Assembly (NCBI GenBank): GCA_903825315.1
Contig: CAIKAD010000005.1
Span: forward strand, 1-64,000
Direction of reading: 5' to 3'
Length of the DNA stretch: 64,000 nucleotides
Source: an uncultured Candidatus Peregrinibacteria bacterium
GTDB lineage: Bacteria > Patescibacteriota > Gracilibacteria > Peribacterales > Peribacteraceae
The notes under the pieces were generated by a model, which saw only the letters and a program-made list of their open reading frames with translations, did not search any database and was not told where the DNA came from. Positions 35,084 to 44,080 of this stretch are shown here, piece after piece. Positions within the stretch are counted from its first letter, which is position 1; each line of letters starts with the position of its first letter. Position numbers and translations under genes: made by a program.

Positions 35084-35950
35084 CTACTCAGACTCTGTTT
35101 CAGTCTCATCACGGGAAGTCCGTCTGCGTTTCAGTAGATGATCGTCTACCCACTGACGGTAATTGCTGACTGCTCTGCGTTGCACATCAAGCTGGTATTC
35201 ATCTCTCAGAATACGCGCCATTTCCTTGTCCGAAATTTTCCAGCCTTGTGCCGCATCAAAATAACGAGAGTCACGCGAGAGCAATCCCACAACATACCGC
35301 CCCTTCAGACCCGACAACTGAACGCCGGGAACGAGCACAGCAAACTCTCGGACCGTCATGTCCGGAAATTCGATAAGCAAATCTTTGATGAGGCGGCCGA
35401 TAGTCGTGTCATGGCAACAGATAACGTCAGCAAGATTTCGCTGGTTGAGCTCCCTGAGAAGAAGAGGGTTGTATGGTTCTGCGAGAAACTCTCTTTGATA
35501 TTGCACGGCATAAGACACAACTGCTTCACGGTTGCGCGTAATCCAATCAAACTCATCGAGAAATCGTTTAGAGAAAATCTCTTGGGGTTTCGTTTGCTCT
35601 GGTCTCCTTAAAACGCTCAAGCTGCGCTCAATTCTTTCGCGAACTTCTCCAGTCCTGCTCTGGAGCCTCAAATCAGAAGCAATTGCGTACTCCGGTTGGT
35701 GGTCTCGTGCGCAATGGGAGATCCTATGTGCTGACTCTACGAATAAACCTGAATCCATCAGATTCCCTCGGCAGTGAGTACTTCCAATACATGCATTGAA
35801 GTGACCATTCTGTGCCAATTCCACCATTTCATTCGCCAGTTCTTCCATTTCTTCGGTACTCAGGCTATTCATTGAAAGATTCCCCGGAGAGGGCACTCTT
35901 AGTGGCAGATCCTGAACGAGGCGCATTGACGGGCTGAGAGACAATTTCAT
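35084..35950 (-). CDS. Divergent sigma-54 (RpoN)-like protein
   Basis: The 288-residue protein resembles sigma-54 in layout. The start (MKLSLSPSMRLVQDLPL) recalls region I. The middle (FLDEFDWITRNREAVVSYAVQYQREFL, then LRELNQRNLADVICCHDTTIGRLIKD) matches the core-binding helix-turn-helix region. The end (KISDKEMARILRDEYQLDVQRRAVSNYRQ) matches the DNA-binding domain, where RRAVSNYRQ stands for the RpoN box ARRTVAKYRE. It is much shorter than usual RpoN (about 450-480). The ATG at 35950 is preferred because a promoter overlaps the upstream TTG. No AAA+ activator is seen nearby. It could be a relic or a specialised DNA-binding protein. Confidence 0.6.
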   Translation of the reverse strand: MKLSLSPSMRLVQDLPLRVPSPGNLSMNSLSTEEMEELANEMVELAQNGHFNACIGSTHCRGNLMDSGLFVESAHRISHCARDHQPEYAIASDLRLQSRTGEVRERIERSLSVLRRPEQTKPQEIFSKRFLDEFDWITRNREAVVSYAVQYQREFLAEPYNPLLLRELNQRNLADVICCHDTTIGRLIKDLLIEFPDMTVREFAVLVPGVQLSGLKGRYVVGLLSRDSRYFDAAQGWKISDKEMARILRDEYQLDVQRRAVSNYRQWVDDHLLKRRRTSRDETETESE

Positions 35951-35957
35951 ATAATCA

Positions 35958-35986
35958 TATTTAAAATCAATAGATAATTTTGTCAA
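35958..35986 (-). promoter_or_regulatory. Promoter of the sigma-54-like gene, predicting a leaderless mRNA
   Basis: TTGACA (35986-35981), a 17-nt spacer and TAAATA (35963-35958) put the start of transcription within a base or two of the ATG at 35950. Confidence 0.6.
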
Positions 35987-36098
35987 TAGTTCTCGCTCAG
36001 TTTTCGGAATCAGCCTACTACAATCGCTCCCATCCTCTGTGTAACCCCACCAAGATTCACTTTCATCAGTTCTAACAGCATCTTATTGATGCCGCCAC

Positions 36099-36566
36099 TT
36101 ACGAAGCAAAACGGAGAATGAAACCACCGAGAATCTTACTGCATGCAATGATTGCAACAGCTACAAAGACATGCCACGCCGTGTGGGAGAGAGGGTTCTT
36201 CTTCCTGTGTGCCGCGATGCGGTAACTCAGGGCGGTAAGGAGGATAAGCCCCCACAACGAAGCAAATATGAACGCGAGAGAAGGAGGAAAGAGATACACA
36301 ATCAGCGCAAACGTCAGCACCAATACGAACCGCGCGGCAAAGTTACCGAATGTCGACGTGCGCACTGCCTCCCTGGATGCCCCCTCGGACTCAAAGTACA
36401 TATGGATGCTGAAGGAATCGGAAATGTTGTCGGCAACCGCAATAATGAAGAGACCGGCAATAATGCCGACGCTCGAGTTTTCTCCCTGGGCAAGACCTGC
36501 AATTAACGCCATGCTCGTCATGATGGCGGCAGTCATCCCCATGCTGAACTTGTTCACGCGGAACAT
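36099..36566 (-). CDS. VIT-like (vacuolar iron transporter family) small membrane protein
   Basis: The 155-residue protein has about four membrane helices. IIAVADNISDSFSIHMYFESEG resembles the first, acidic helix pair of VIT1/CCC1 transporters, where Asp/Glu residues coordinate metal. It is shorter than full VIT proteins and lacks a clear cytoplasmic metal-binding loop. Metal transport is an inference. Confidence 0.55.
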   Translation of the reverse strand: MFRVNKFSMGMTAAIMTSMALIAGLAQGENSSVGIIAGLFIIAVADNISDSFSIHMYFESEGASREAVRTSTFGNFAARFVLVLTFALIVYLFPPSLAFIFASLWGLILLTALSYRIAAHRKKNPLSHTAWHVFVAVAIIACSKILGGFILRFAS

Positions 36567-36635
36567 GCGCTGAGTCTATAATGGCTCAGATATTTTTGGT
36601 ATAGGGAGGAACGGTCAGGAGAGCGCGACAGTGAA

Positions 36636-37685
36636 CTAGTCCAGATACAACATCGGATTCTTCTTCACACCGTTCACACGGACTTCGAAGTGGATATGGA
36701 TGCCAGTGGGTCCGTGGACGAGCCCGCTGTTGCCCATCCATGCAACCCTCTCTCCGCGCGTCACGTGCTCGCCTTTTTTGACGTACACTTCCTTGTTGTG
36801 CCCATAGAGCGTAATGAGCCCGTTGCCGTGGTCAATCTCGATCACGTTGCCATATCCACCGTTCCATCCAATATCCGCGCGTATCACCGTGCCGTCCTCG
36901 GCTGCAAAGACGGGCCCGCCGCCGCGCGTCTGAATATCCAGTGCGAAGTGGCTGGCGTTGTAGTACTGCGTGATGAGGCAATTCTCGCACGGCATTTGTA
37001 GGACGGTGCTGGTAATGGTAGCGCCCACTGCCGGGCCCGTGCCCGGCTTAACGCCGCCTCCCGTCGGCCGCACCTGCACTTGGACATCGCTGGCAGTCAC
37101 CTTATCCCCAAAGTGCAGATTGCCGGGCGTCACGGCCACCACAGCCCCGCCGCCCGGAAGCGGCTTGCCCCCGGGGATGATGAGCTGCTGCCCCACGGTA
37201 ATCAGGCTCCCCCGTATGTGATTGACGCGGCGGATGTCATCCACGGACACGTCGTAGAGCTCCGAAATCTTGAGAAGATTCTGGCCGCGGCGCACGGAAT
37301 GGAGCACGCCGTCCACGGGAAGGACAACCAGGTTCTGTCCGGGCTGGATGGCCGCGCCGTCCGCAAGACTGTTGGCCCATTGGATCGTCTGCACGCTGAT
37401 GCCGTACTCCTTGGCAATGGAAGGGAGCGAATCGCCGGAATGGACTTTATGAATGACCCCTTCGCCATACGCAAGGCGGGACCCCTGCGCCCCAATAGTG
37501 GACTGTTTCATGAGGAACCCGTCCTCCACAAAAAGAAACTGCTGCGATGCAAGAGGCACATCATCGCCCTCAAAAGCCTGCGCGGAGCGCGGCACGTACG
37601 GTGGCAAAAGCGACGCACACGCAAAAATCAGCACGCACACGATCCGCACGCGGAGCGACAGCCATCGCAGAAGAGGCGAGCGCAT
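36636..37685 (-). CDS. Secreted LysM and M23 peptidase domain protein
   Basis: The 349-residue protein has a signal peptide (VCVLIFACASLLPPYVPRSAQA), two LysM domains (HKVHSGDSLPSIAKEYGIS at about 79-125; HSVRRGQNLLKISELYDVS at about 128-173) and a C-terminal M23 endopeptidase domain. The Zn ligands are in HFALDI, and the second motif is HIHFEV. It binds and cuts peptidoglycan cross-links. It lies 6 nt downstream of dacA and is probably co-transcribed with it. Confidence 0.93.
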   Translation of the reverse strand: MRSPLLRWLSLRVRIVCVLIFACASLLPPYVPRSAQAFEGDDVPLASQQFLFVEDGFLMKQSTIGAQGSRLAYGEGVIHKVHSGDSLPSIAKEYGISVQTIQWANSLADGAAIQPGQNLVVLPVDGVLHSVRRGQNLLKISELYDVSVDDIRRVNHIRGSLITVGQQLIIPGGKPLPGGGAVVAVTPGNLHFGDKVTASDVQVQVRPTGGGVKPGTGPAVGATITSTVLQMPCENCLITQYYNASHFALDIQTRGGGPVFAAEDGTVIRADIGWNGGYGNVIEIDHGNGLITLYGHNKEVYVKKGEHVTRGERVAWMGNSGLVHGPTGIHIHFEVRVNGVKKNPMLYLD

Positions 37686-37691
37686 ACGCGA

Positions 37692-38618
37692 TTAGAGGAA
37701 GAGACTGGGCAAAACGGCCATCACCGAACGCATGTCCGAAAAACGCGAGCGGGAACCGAGGAGCACCACGATCTCCTCGCGGCCTCCTTCATGCACAAGG
37801 GAAAAGAGACACTGTCCGGCTGCATCCGTGGTCCCCGTCTTGCCAGCCTCCACGGCGCTCCCCGGCCGCAAGAGCACGTTGGTATTGGGAAATCCCATCA
37901 CCCGCCCTTCCAGGGAGCGGATGGAAGCGGAGGGGAGGGAAAGGCGCTGGCGCAGCTCCGGTTTTTGGAGGACAAATGCTGCCAGCCACGCGAGATCGCG
38001 CGGCGTGGTGTACTGCTCGGAATCGTCGAAACCGGCCGCATTGGCAAAGGAGGTACTGCGCAGCCCCAGCATCCGCGCCCGGGCATTCATCTGCATAACG
38101 AACTCCTCCTCCGAACCCGCATGGAAAACGGCCAGCGTGCGCGCCGCGTCATTGGCGGAGGGGACGAGGAGCGCCTTGAGGAGATCCCCCACCATATACT
38201 GCTCGCCGGGAACAAGGTGCGCGGAACTGCCGGGCGTGCCCGCCGCCTCTGCCGGCACGGTGACCACTTCCTCCATGCCGTGGTTCTCCACAATGATGAG
38301 CGCCGTCATCAGTTTGGTAAGGCTGCCCATGGGCCGTGGTATGTCCGCATGCCGCTCGTACACCGTCTGCGCAGTCGCAAGATCCATCACCACTACACCG
38401 GACGCCGTGAGACGCTGCCCGAGATTGTCGAGCAGGAGGGAAGCGCTCCCCGAAAGCGGGAGGGGAGCCGCAATGTTGAGGCTCTGGAGCGCTGCCTGAT
38501 CGGGCGAAGGCGGCCCGGCCACAGGAAGCATGCCCATCAGGAGCACCGACAGGACTATACTGAACATCGGACGGAGTGTAGGGAGGAGAAGGCTCTCCGT
38601 GAAGCGAAATCTCTGCAT
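37692..38618 (-). CDS. dacA: D-alanyl-D-alanine carboxypeptidase (S11, PBP5-like)
   Basis: The 308-residue serine peptidase trims the terminal D-Ala of peptidoglycan stems. It has an N-terminal signal or anchor helix (SIVLSVLLMGMLPVAG), SxxK (GSLTKLMTA), SxN (PSANDAA) and KTG (AGKTGTTDAAG). The C-terminal beta domain of PBP5 is missing. TACAGT lies exactly 6 nt before the ATG. First gene of a two-gene wall operon. Confidence 0.93.
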   Translation of the reverse strand: MQRFRFTESLLLPTLRPMFSIVLSVLLMGMLPVAGPPSPDQAALQSLNIAAPLPLSGSASLLLDNLGQRLTASGVVVMDLATAQTVYERHADIPRPMGSLTKLMTALIIVENHGMEEVVTVPAEAAGTPGSSAHLVPGEQYMVGDLLKALLVPSANDAARTLAVFHAGSEEEFVMQMNARARMLGLRSTSFANAAGFDDSEQYTTPRDLAWLAAFVLQKPELRQRLSLPSASIRSLEGRVMGFPNTNVLLRPGSAVEAGKTGTTDAAGQCLFSLVHEGGREEIVVLLGSRSRFSDMRSVMAVLPSLFL

Positions 38619-38635
38619 GTGTGGACTGTATTTGA

Positions 38636-38775
38636 CCGACTGTCAATTATTGGTGTCGAAGTGGATACCGACGAAACTGAAGAATCCGAGGAATACATGA
38701 AGAAAGAAAGATGCCACCTACAATGACCGCCTCTCAGTTCCCTTGGTTTCTTCGGTTTCCGCGGATTCCTTACCG
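38636..38775. repeat. Word-repeat inverted repeat (CCGAAGAAACC family)
   Basis: The left arm (GACGAAACTGAAGAATCCGA, about 38670-38695) mirrors the right arm (CTTGGTTTCTTCGGTTTCC, then GCGGATTCCTTA, 38742-38773). The right arm overlaps the last codons of ftsQ and matches the element at 29995-30091. Confidence 0.65.
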
Positions 38776-39714
38776 ATACACAATCCTCCCCACCAACCTC
38801 AGATCCACATACTCTTTAACCTCTCCCGGCTGCGCATTCTGAAGGAAGACCTTGTAACGCTGGAACTGATCGGCGAGAGGTGTGGCCATATCGAACCAAA
38901 GGACGTACTTGGATGTCTTGCAGTGGAACTCGCGCGCACGCATGTACACCGTGCGCCCGGTAACCGTGAGGCCGAACTGATCGCGCAGGGTCCCCTCCGC
39001 TTCCTGCATGCGCTTAAGAAGGTCTGCGGAGAAGAGCGGCGTGGACGGCACAGGATGCACAGCCCAGTCCACCACCGTAATGAGCGGGAGTGCAGTGGAA
39101 GACGCCGCTTCAAAGGGCAGGGAAATATAGAGACCGTTGTCCGAAAGATATTCATGCTGCGCAGACGGGATGGCCGCCCCGCTCCCTCCAGCCAGTTTTG
39201 CGCCGGAACCGGACGGAGGAGCGCTGTCCGCGGTCACCTTGAGGCGCGCCACGAGCGGATGAAGTTTGACGGTGAGCGAGAGTGTAGAAGGGTACTGCTT
39301 GTCCACCGTCACGTCCTCCGCGTCGGGCATGGCATCCTGCACGAGCACGCGGACATCGGATGGATCGAGGAAGAAGAGGTGCCGCCCAAAGACGGGCTTC
39401 AGGCTCCGCTGGATCTTTTCGCTGTCGAGCCGTGGATCGGTCCTCTTAATCCGCACTTCGCGCACGTGGACAATGGGTGAGAACAGCAGCGCCGCAAATG
39501 CGAGGCCGAGGATCGTGCAAACCGTAAGCAGGAACCACTGGCGGAGGAACTCCGCCGTCCATCCCAAAAACCGCTGCGACTTGCGCAGCCCGCGCGCCCA
39601 GCGCTCGCGGACATACTGTCGGCGCCGCTGGTGCCTTCGCTTGACGAAGGCTGCCGTGCCCTTGCTCACACGACGACTGAACCGTCGCGGAAGCCGCGTA
39701 GGACGGAGGAGCAT
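38770..39714 (-). CDS. ftsQ: Cell division protein FtsQ/DivIB
   Basis: The 314-residue bitopic protein has a long Arg/Lys-rich cytoplasmic part (about 1-65), one membrane helix (WFLLTVCTILGLAFAALLF), a POTRA domain beginning VREVRIKRTDPRLD and ending VKLHPLVARL, and a beta domain. It links early and late divisome proteins. The C-terminal codons overlap a repeat. TATGAT lies 8 nt upstream of the ATG. Confidence 0.85.
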   Translation of the reverse strand: MLLRPTRLPRRFSRRVSKGTAAFVKRRHQRRRQYVRERWARGLRKSQRFLGWTAEFLRQWFLLTVCTILGLAFAALLFSPIVHVREVRIKRTDPRLDSEKIQRSLKPVFGRHLFFLDPSDVRVLVQDAMPDAEDVTVDKQYPSTLSLTVKLHPLVARLKVTADSAPPSGSGAKLAGGSGAAIPSAQHEYLSDNGLYISLPFEAASSTALPLITVVDWAVHPVPSTPLFSADLLKRMQEAEGTLRDQFGLTVTGRTVYMRAREFHCKTSKYVLWFDMATPLADQFQRYKVFLQNAQPGEVKEYVDLRLVGRIVYR

Positions 39715-39769
39715 CGGTTCGTATCATAGAGTTTTTCCGGAGTTTGCGGAAATGGAGAATGACCGGGGA

Positions 39770-39860
39770 ATACATCACAAATCCCAAGAACCATTGGCCA
39801 AAACGCTAGAGTGAGGATTGTTTTGGTTATGGGGAATTTGGTCATTGGTCATTCGCGCTA
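39770..39860. repeat. Word-repeat inverted repeat (CCAAATCCC/GACCAA family)
   Basis: CAAATCCCAAGAACCATTGG on the left mirrors TTTTGGTTATGGGGAATTTGG and GTCATTGGTCATT on the right. The words match those inside the 23S insertion at 2611-2732. Confidence 0.65.
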
Positions 39861-39881
39861 CAACTCCTCTATGATAGAACT

Positions 39882-40982
39882 GTGAAATTGGCCATTGTTG
39901 CAGATTGGCTCACTGTTTTTGGAGGCGCAGAACACGCTATCGCGGAGTTCCATCGGCTCTGGCCGGAGGCTCCGTTCTTTACCACAATGGCAAATACACA
40001 ACGCCTCGGCCCGCTCAAGGACGCGGACATCCGCACGACCAGGCTCCAGAAGTGGTACAAGCTGACAGGACGCCACCAGATCCTGCTGCCCTGGATGCCG
40101 CGCGCAGTGGAAGACATCGACCTCCGCGGTTTTGACGTGATATTCAGCTCGTCCCACGCCGTTGCCAAGGGCATTGTTCCGCCCGCAACCTCCACACACG
40201 TCTGCTACTGCCACACTCCCGTGCGCTACGCATGGGAAATGGAAGAGGAATATCTCAACGACTTCAATGTGCCGCACTTTCTGCGCCCCACGATCCGCAA
40301 ACAGCTTAAAAAGATTCGCCGCTGGGACCTGGGGACTGCAAAGCGGGTGGATGCTTTTATCGCGAACTCCACGGAAACGCAGGAGCGCATCCGCCGCATT
40401 TACGCCCGCGAAAGTACGGTGATACTTCCTCCCGTGGCCGACCACTTCTTTGATACGCCGATGCGTCCTCTGGAACAACGAAGTGGCTTTCTTGCTGTGG
40501 GGCGCCTCGTCCCGTACAAGCGCTTCGATCTCCTCATCCGCATCGCGAATGCGTTACAGCTCCCGTTGACTATTGCGGGGCGCGGACAAGATGAACAGCG
40601 CCTGCAAAAACTCGCCGGACCCACCGTCACCTTTCGCGGCTTTGTGCCGGATGCCGATCTTCCGGCGCTCTATGCCGAAGCACGGGCTCTTCTCTTCCCG
40701 CAACACGAGGATGCCGGCATTGTTCCGCTCGAGGCACAGGCCTGCGGCACGCCGGTGATTGCACTCGGCGTAGGCGGTGCGCTGGATTCCGTGAAGGACG
40801 GGGTCACAGGAATCTTCTTCCGGAAACAGGATGAGGAATCACTGGCAGATGCCATCCGGAGATTCTCCGCGATGACCTTTGACCCTGACGTGATCCGCGA
40901 GCACGCACGCCAATTCTCCGCGACGCGGTTCCGGGAACGAATCAGGACGACGGTTGACGATGCGGTGGGACGACGTGTATAG
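39882..40982 (+). CDS. Glycosyltransferase family 4
   Basis: The 366-residue GT-B enzyme transfers a nucleotide-activated sugar, probably to a surface glycan. Visible are AIVADWLTVFGGAEHAI at the start, VCYCHTPVRYAWEM, LAVGRLVPYKRFDLLI and the donor-site EDAGIVPLEAQACGTPVIA (E-x7-E). The GTG start at 39882 has TATGAT exactly 6 nt before it, predicting a leaderless mRNA. It is flanked by word-repeat elements on both sides. Confidence 0.9.
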   Translation: MKLAIVADWLTVFGGAEHAIAEFHRLWPEAPFFTTMANTQRLGPLKDADIRTTRLQKWYKLTGRHQILLPWMPRAVEDIDLRGFDVIFSSSHAVAKGIVPPATSTHVCYCHTPVRYAWEMEEEYLNDFNVPHFLRPTIRKQLKKIRRWDLGTAKRVDAFIANSTETQERIRRIYARESTVILPPVADHFFDTPMRPLEQRSGFLAVGRLVPYKRFDLLIRIANALQLPLTIAGRGQDEQRLQKLAGPTVTFRGFVPDADLPALYAEARALLFPQHEDAGIVPLEAQACGTPVIALGVGGALDSVKDGVTGIFFRKQDEESLADAIRRFSAMTFDPDVIREHARQFSATRFRERIRTTVDDAVGRRV

Positions 40983-40984
40983 AC

Positions 40985-41105
40985 AGTTGTATATACAAAT
41001 ACATGATAAATATTCAATGATCAATTCACAATGGTAATGACGAATACAGAGCCCGAGCTGCGAAGTGTATTGATCATTGGTGATTGAATAATTGATCATT
41101 CGTTG
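40985..41105. repeat. Word-repeat inverted repeat (AATGATCAATT family)
   Basis: TTCAATGATCAATTCACAAT on the left mirrors GATCATTGGTGATTGAATAA and TTGATCATTCG on the right. Confidence 0.6.
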
Positions 41106-41136
41106 CCAGGCCTTCACTCGGCGGGCAAACGATCCG

Positions 41137-42099
41137 TCAAATACGCCGCTCATCCCTCATCTCCCCTACCAATTCCTCCAGAACATCCTTTAGTGTGACA
41201 ATCCCCAGCACGTTACCGTCCGCCTGCACGATCGCCAGGTGGAGGCGCCGGTCGCGCAGAAGCTGCAGAATATCGTCCGCGCGCATGTCCGGTGGAACGA
41301 GAACCGGCTCGTGAAGGATGGTTGTGACGGATTCTGTTCCCCGCCCCGCCACCACCGCCTGCAGCAACTCTCTGCTCATAACGAATCCGGCGGCATGCCC
41401 ATGAGCGTCGAGGACCGGATAGCGATGGTGCGGCCACTGCGCCGCGTACATCGCCGCACTCTGTATGGTCGCCCGGTCGGAGAGCGACGCAAACGATCCC
41501 ACACTCACCATGATGTCCTCCGCGCGCTTGTCATTGAGCGTAAACGTGCGGTTGATGAGGGTGCGCTCATCGGGCTCAATCCATCCCTGCCCCTCGCCCA
41601 TGGTTGCAAGCGCACGAATCTGCTCCTCGGTGCCGGTGGGACGCACCCCGCGCCTAAACGGCCGCACGATCCATTCGATGGCGAGAACGATGGGGTGGAA
41701 CAAGAGCGTTGCGGCATAAATGACCGGCGCACTGTACCGCGCGACGAGCGGCGCATGGTGCGTGCCGACTGCCTTGGGGATGATTTCGGAAAAGAGGATG
41801 GTGAGTGCGGTAAGAACCGCCGTAAGGAACCCGATAATCTGGTTACCAAGAAGGTACGTGGCGCGCACGCCGATGAGGATGGGGCCAAGAATGTTGACGG
41901 TGTTGGTGAGGATCACGAGCACGATCACCGCGCGCATCTGCCCGCGCAACAGTGCGGATAATGCTGCGCCCCCATACAGTTTGCGCGCAGCCGCCTCTTC
42001 CGCTTCTGCCTGGGTAACGCTCAGAATTGCCGCGTCCACCATAGCCAACAGACCGGAGAGCGCAACGAAGATGAGGATGAGGATGATGATTTCGGGCAT
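41137..42099 (-). CDS. CNNM/CorC-type membrane protein with CBS domains
   Basis: The 320-residue protein has an N-terminal DUF21/CNNM domain with about four helices (IIILILIFVALSGLLAMVDA; LTILFSEIIPKAVGTHHA) and a C-terminal pair of CBS domains (about 190-310; HHRYPVLDAHGHAAGFV and HLAIVQADGNVLGIVTLKD). The family includes Mg2+ and Co2+ efflux proteins; transport is inferred. A terminal CorC/HlyC domain is absent. Confidence 0.9.
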   Translation of the reverse strand: MPEIIILILIFVALSGLLAMVDAAILSVTQAEAEEAAARKLYGGAALSALLRGQMRAVIVLVILTNTVNILGPILIGVRATYLLGNQIIGFLTAVLTALTILFSEIIPKAVGTHHAPLVARYSAPVIYAATLLFHPIVLAIEWIVRPFRRGVRPTGTEEQIRALATMGEGQGWIEPDERTLINRTFTLNDKRAEDIMVSVGSFASLSDRATIQSAAMYAAQWPHHRYPVLDAHGHAAGFVMSRELLQAVVAGRGTESVTTILHEPVLVPPDMRADDILQLLRDRRLHLAIVQADGNVLGIVTLKDVLEELVGEMRDERRI

Positions 42100-42113
42100 G
42101 GTGAACGATTATG

Positions 42114-42290
42114 ATAGCAGAAAGGAGGATGCAGAAGATGCAAATAAGGAAGATGCAGAGGAAGCAAAGGATGCAGAAGATGCAGAGGACATTTCGCAGC
42201 ACACTCAGACAACCCTCTCTATCAGCTCTTCTGCATCCTCTGCATCTTCTGATTCTTCTGCATCCTTCCCCAATACGAGAACAAACTGGC
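42114..42290. repeat. Word-repeat inverted repeat (GATGCAGA family)
   Basis: The left arm is a run of GGATGCAGAAGATGCA-type words (42126-42192) and the right arm is their complement (TTCTGCATCCTCTGCATC, 42230-42270). It is the clearest example of the word-repeat hairpin structure. Confidence 0.75.
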
Positions 42291-42321
42291 AACAGCTTCC
42301 ACCCTAAGGCAGACTGAGACC

Positions 42322-43101
42322 ATGCAACGCGATCCCCTCTCCCACAAAGGCGAGAATGGCAAAGTGGCCGTCATTGGCGGAAGCCCGACGATTCATGGCG
42401 CGCCCCTTCTTTCCGCACTCGCTGCCGAAGCAAGCGGCGTGGATTTGATCTTCCTCGTCGTTCCGAAAATCCATCAGCAGGTGGCGCGGATGGCCTCCCT
42501 CAATTTCCAGGTCTATCCTTTTGAAGGTGATGAGCTCAGCGCCGACGACATTCCTGCGCTCCTCGAACTCCTTGCCACGATGGACGCTGCGGTAATCGGC
42601 CCGGGCCTCTCGCGGACGCCGGACGTTCTCGACGCCCTCAAGAACCTTGTCGCGGAAGCGCCATGCTCACTTGTGCTGGATGCCTCCGCACTTCAGCCGT
42701 GGACGGTGGAATCCGTAAAAGGAAAAAACGTAGTCCTCACGCCACACTTGGGGGAACTGGAACGGATGGAGATTGGCACAAAGGACATGGGCAAGGTGGC
42801 AAAGGAAGCAGGCATCACCATCCATCTCAAAGGACCGGAGGACCACATCGCCACGATGGACGGCAACGTGCACATGGTCCGTGGCGGAAACGCGGGGCTC
42901 ACCGTGGGTGGCACCGGAGATGCTTTGGCAGGCCTCATCGGCGGGCTGCTCGCGCAACGGCTGCATGCGGAAGAAGCCTGTAAGGCCGCAAGCACCATCA
43001 TCAAGCGTGCGGGCACCGTCCTCTTCGAAAAGAAGGGAACGGCGTATACAACGAGGGAGGTCATTGAACTTGTTCCGGAGCTTTTGCGTGCGTTAGATTG
43101 A
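42322..43101 (+). CDS. nnrD: ADP/ATP-dependent NAD(P)H-hydrate dehydratase
   Basis: The 259-residue ribokinase-fold enzyme repairs hydrated NAD(P)H. Family marks are KVAVIGGSPTIHGAPLLSA, VIGPGLSR, VLTPHLGELERM and the nucleotide/catalytic loop GGTGDALAGLIGGLLAQ. The N-terminal epimerase domain (NnrE) found in fused versions is absent. Confidence 0.92.
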   Translation: MQRDPLSHKGENGKVAVIGGSPTIHGAPLLSALAAEASGVDLIFLVVPKIHQQVARMASLNFQVYPFEGDELSADDIPALLELLATMDAAVIGPGLSRTPDVLDALKNLVAEAPCSLVLDASALQPWTVESVKGKNVVLTPHLGELERMEIGTKDMGKVAKEAGITIHLKGPEDHIATMDGNVHMVRGGNAGLTVGGTGDALAGLIGGLLAQRLHAEEACKAASTIIKRAGTVLFEKKGTAYTTREVIELVPELLRALD

Positions 43102-43205
43102 ATGGAGAAAATGGAAAATGGTACATGAGAAATTTTGGAAGCAATTGGCATACGAACTGATCTACATTCATTTCCAATTTTCCATTTTCAATTTACCCTT
43201 CCACT
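43102..43205. repeat. Word-repeat inverted repeat (GAAAATGG family)
   Basis: GAATGGAGAAAATGGAAAAT on the left mirrors CCAATTTTCCATTTTCAATT on the right. It fills the gap between nnrD and the laccase-domain gene. Confidence 0.65.
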
Positions 43206-43207
43206 GC

Positions 43208-43897
43208 ATGATTCAGCACCCCTTCTCCATCTTCGAGCAATTCAGCAACCGCCTCGACGTTGCGCTCTTTCGAAAATCGGAGGACGGCGCCGTGACCGAT
43301 GCGATCGTTGAGGAAAAAATGGGCGCCCACGGCGTGGCGGGGCTGTGGCAAATGCACGGGGGAACGGCGATCGTCACGCGCGAGGCGATCAAGCGGAATA
43401 TAAAGGCGGATGCAGTGGCAACTGATGCCGCACTCCTCGCATTGACCATACGGACAGCGGACTGCCAGTCGCTGCTTGTGTACGCTCCGCAACATCACGT
43501 AGCCGCGCTTATCCATGCAGGTTGGCGTGGACTCCTCACCGGCATCATTCCCTCCACGTTTGACCTGCTTTGGGAGGAATGGCAAATCCGCCCGGAAGAG
43601 ACGTATGTGGGGGCAGGCCCCTCGCTCTGCCAGAAGTGCAGCGGCTTTACGGACCCGCGGAAAGAACTTAAAGGCATCGACCCGGCATTTTTCAATGGCA
43701 ATCTTGTGGATCTCCGCGGCATTGCGGAAGACCAACTGTGGAAACTTGGCATCCGGGAGGAGAGATTCGAGCGTCAACCCGATTGCACGGCTTGCCGGAG
43801 CGGCGAGTACTGGACATACCGGGGTGGCGATCGTGATGCAGTAGCAAAAGGTTCGACCAATTTGCTGGCGTGCCGTTTGCACCCCCGCGTATCCTAA
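43208..43897 (+). CDS. Laccase-domain (YfiH-type) purine nucleoside phosphorylase/peptidoglycan editing protein
   Basis: The 229-residue protein has the YfiH/DUF152 fold. Cys-His catalytic motifs are TADCQSLLVY and ALIHAGWRGLL, with a third metal-binding region LACRLHPRVS near the end. Members act on purine nucleosides (adenosine deamination or phosphorolysis) or edit peptidoglycan precursors; which applies here cannot be told. Start 43208 lies just after the repeat. Confidence 0.88.
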   Translation: MIQHPFSIFEQFSNRLDVALFRKSEDGAVTDAIVEEKMGAHGVAGLWQMHGGTAIVTREAIKRNIKADAVATDAALLALTIRTADCQSLLVYAPQHHVAALIHAGWRGLLTGIIPSTFDLLWEEWQIRPEETYVGAGPSLCQKCSGFTDPRKELKGIDPAFFNGNLVDLRGIAEDQLWKLGIREERFERQPDCTACRSGEYWTYRGGDRDAVAKGSTNLLACRLHPRVS

Positions 43898-44080
43898 ACG
43901 CAGTCTCGACGACCCGTCATGTGGCAGCAACGTTTCTTCTCTAACAGCTTGTGAGGGAGGCCTACTCCCCCCCACCCTTCGCACGGTATACGGCAGCAAC
44001 CGGTTCACGCCGATTGTTCCCGTCCCCACCCGGAAGGATGAGGGGTGCGGTCACCCACCTGGACACGCCAGGGACAAGCG

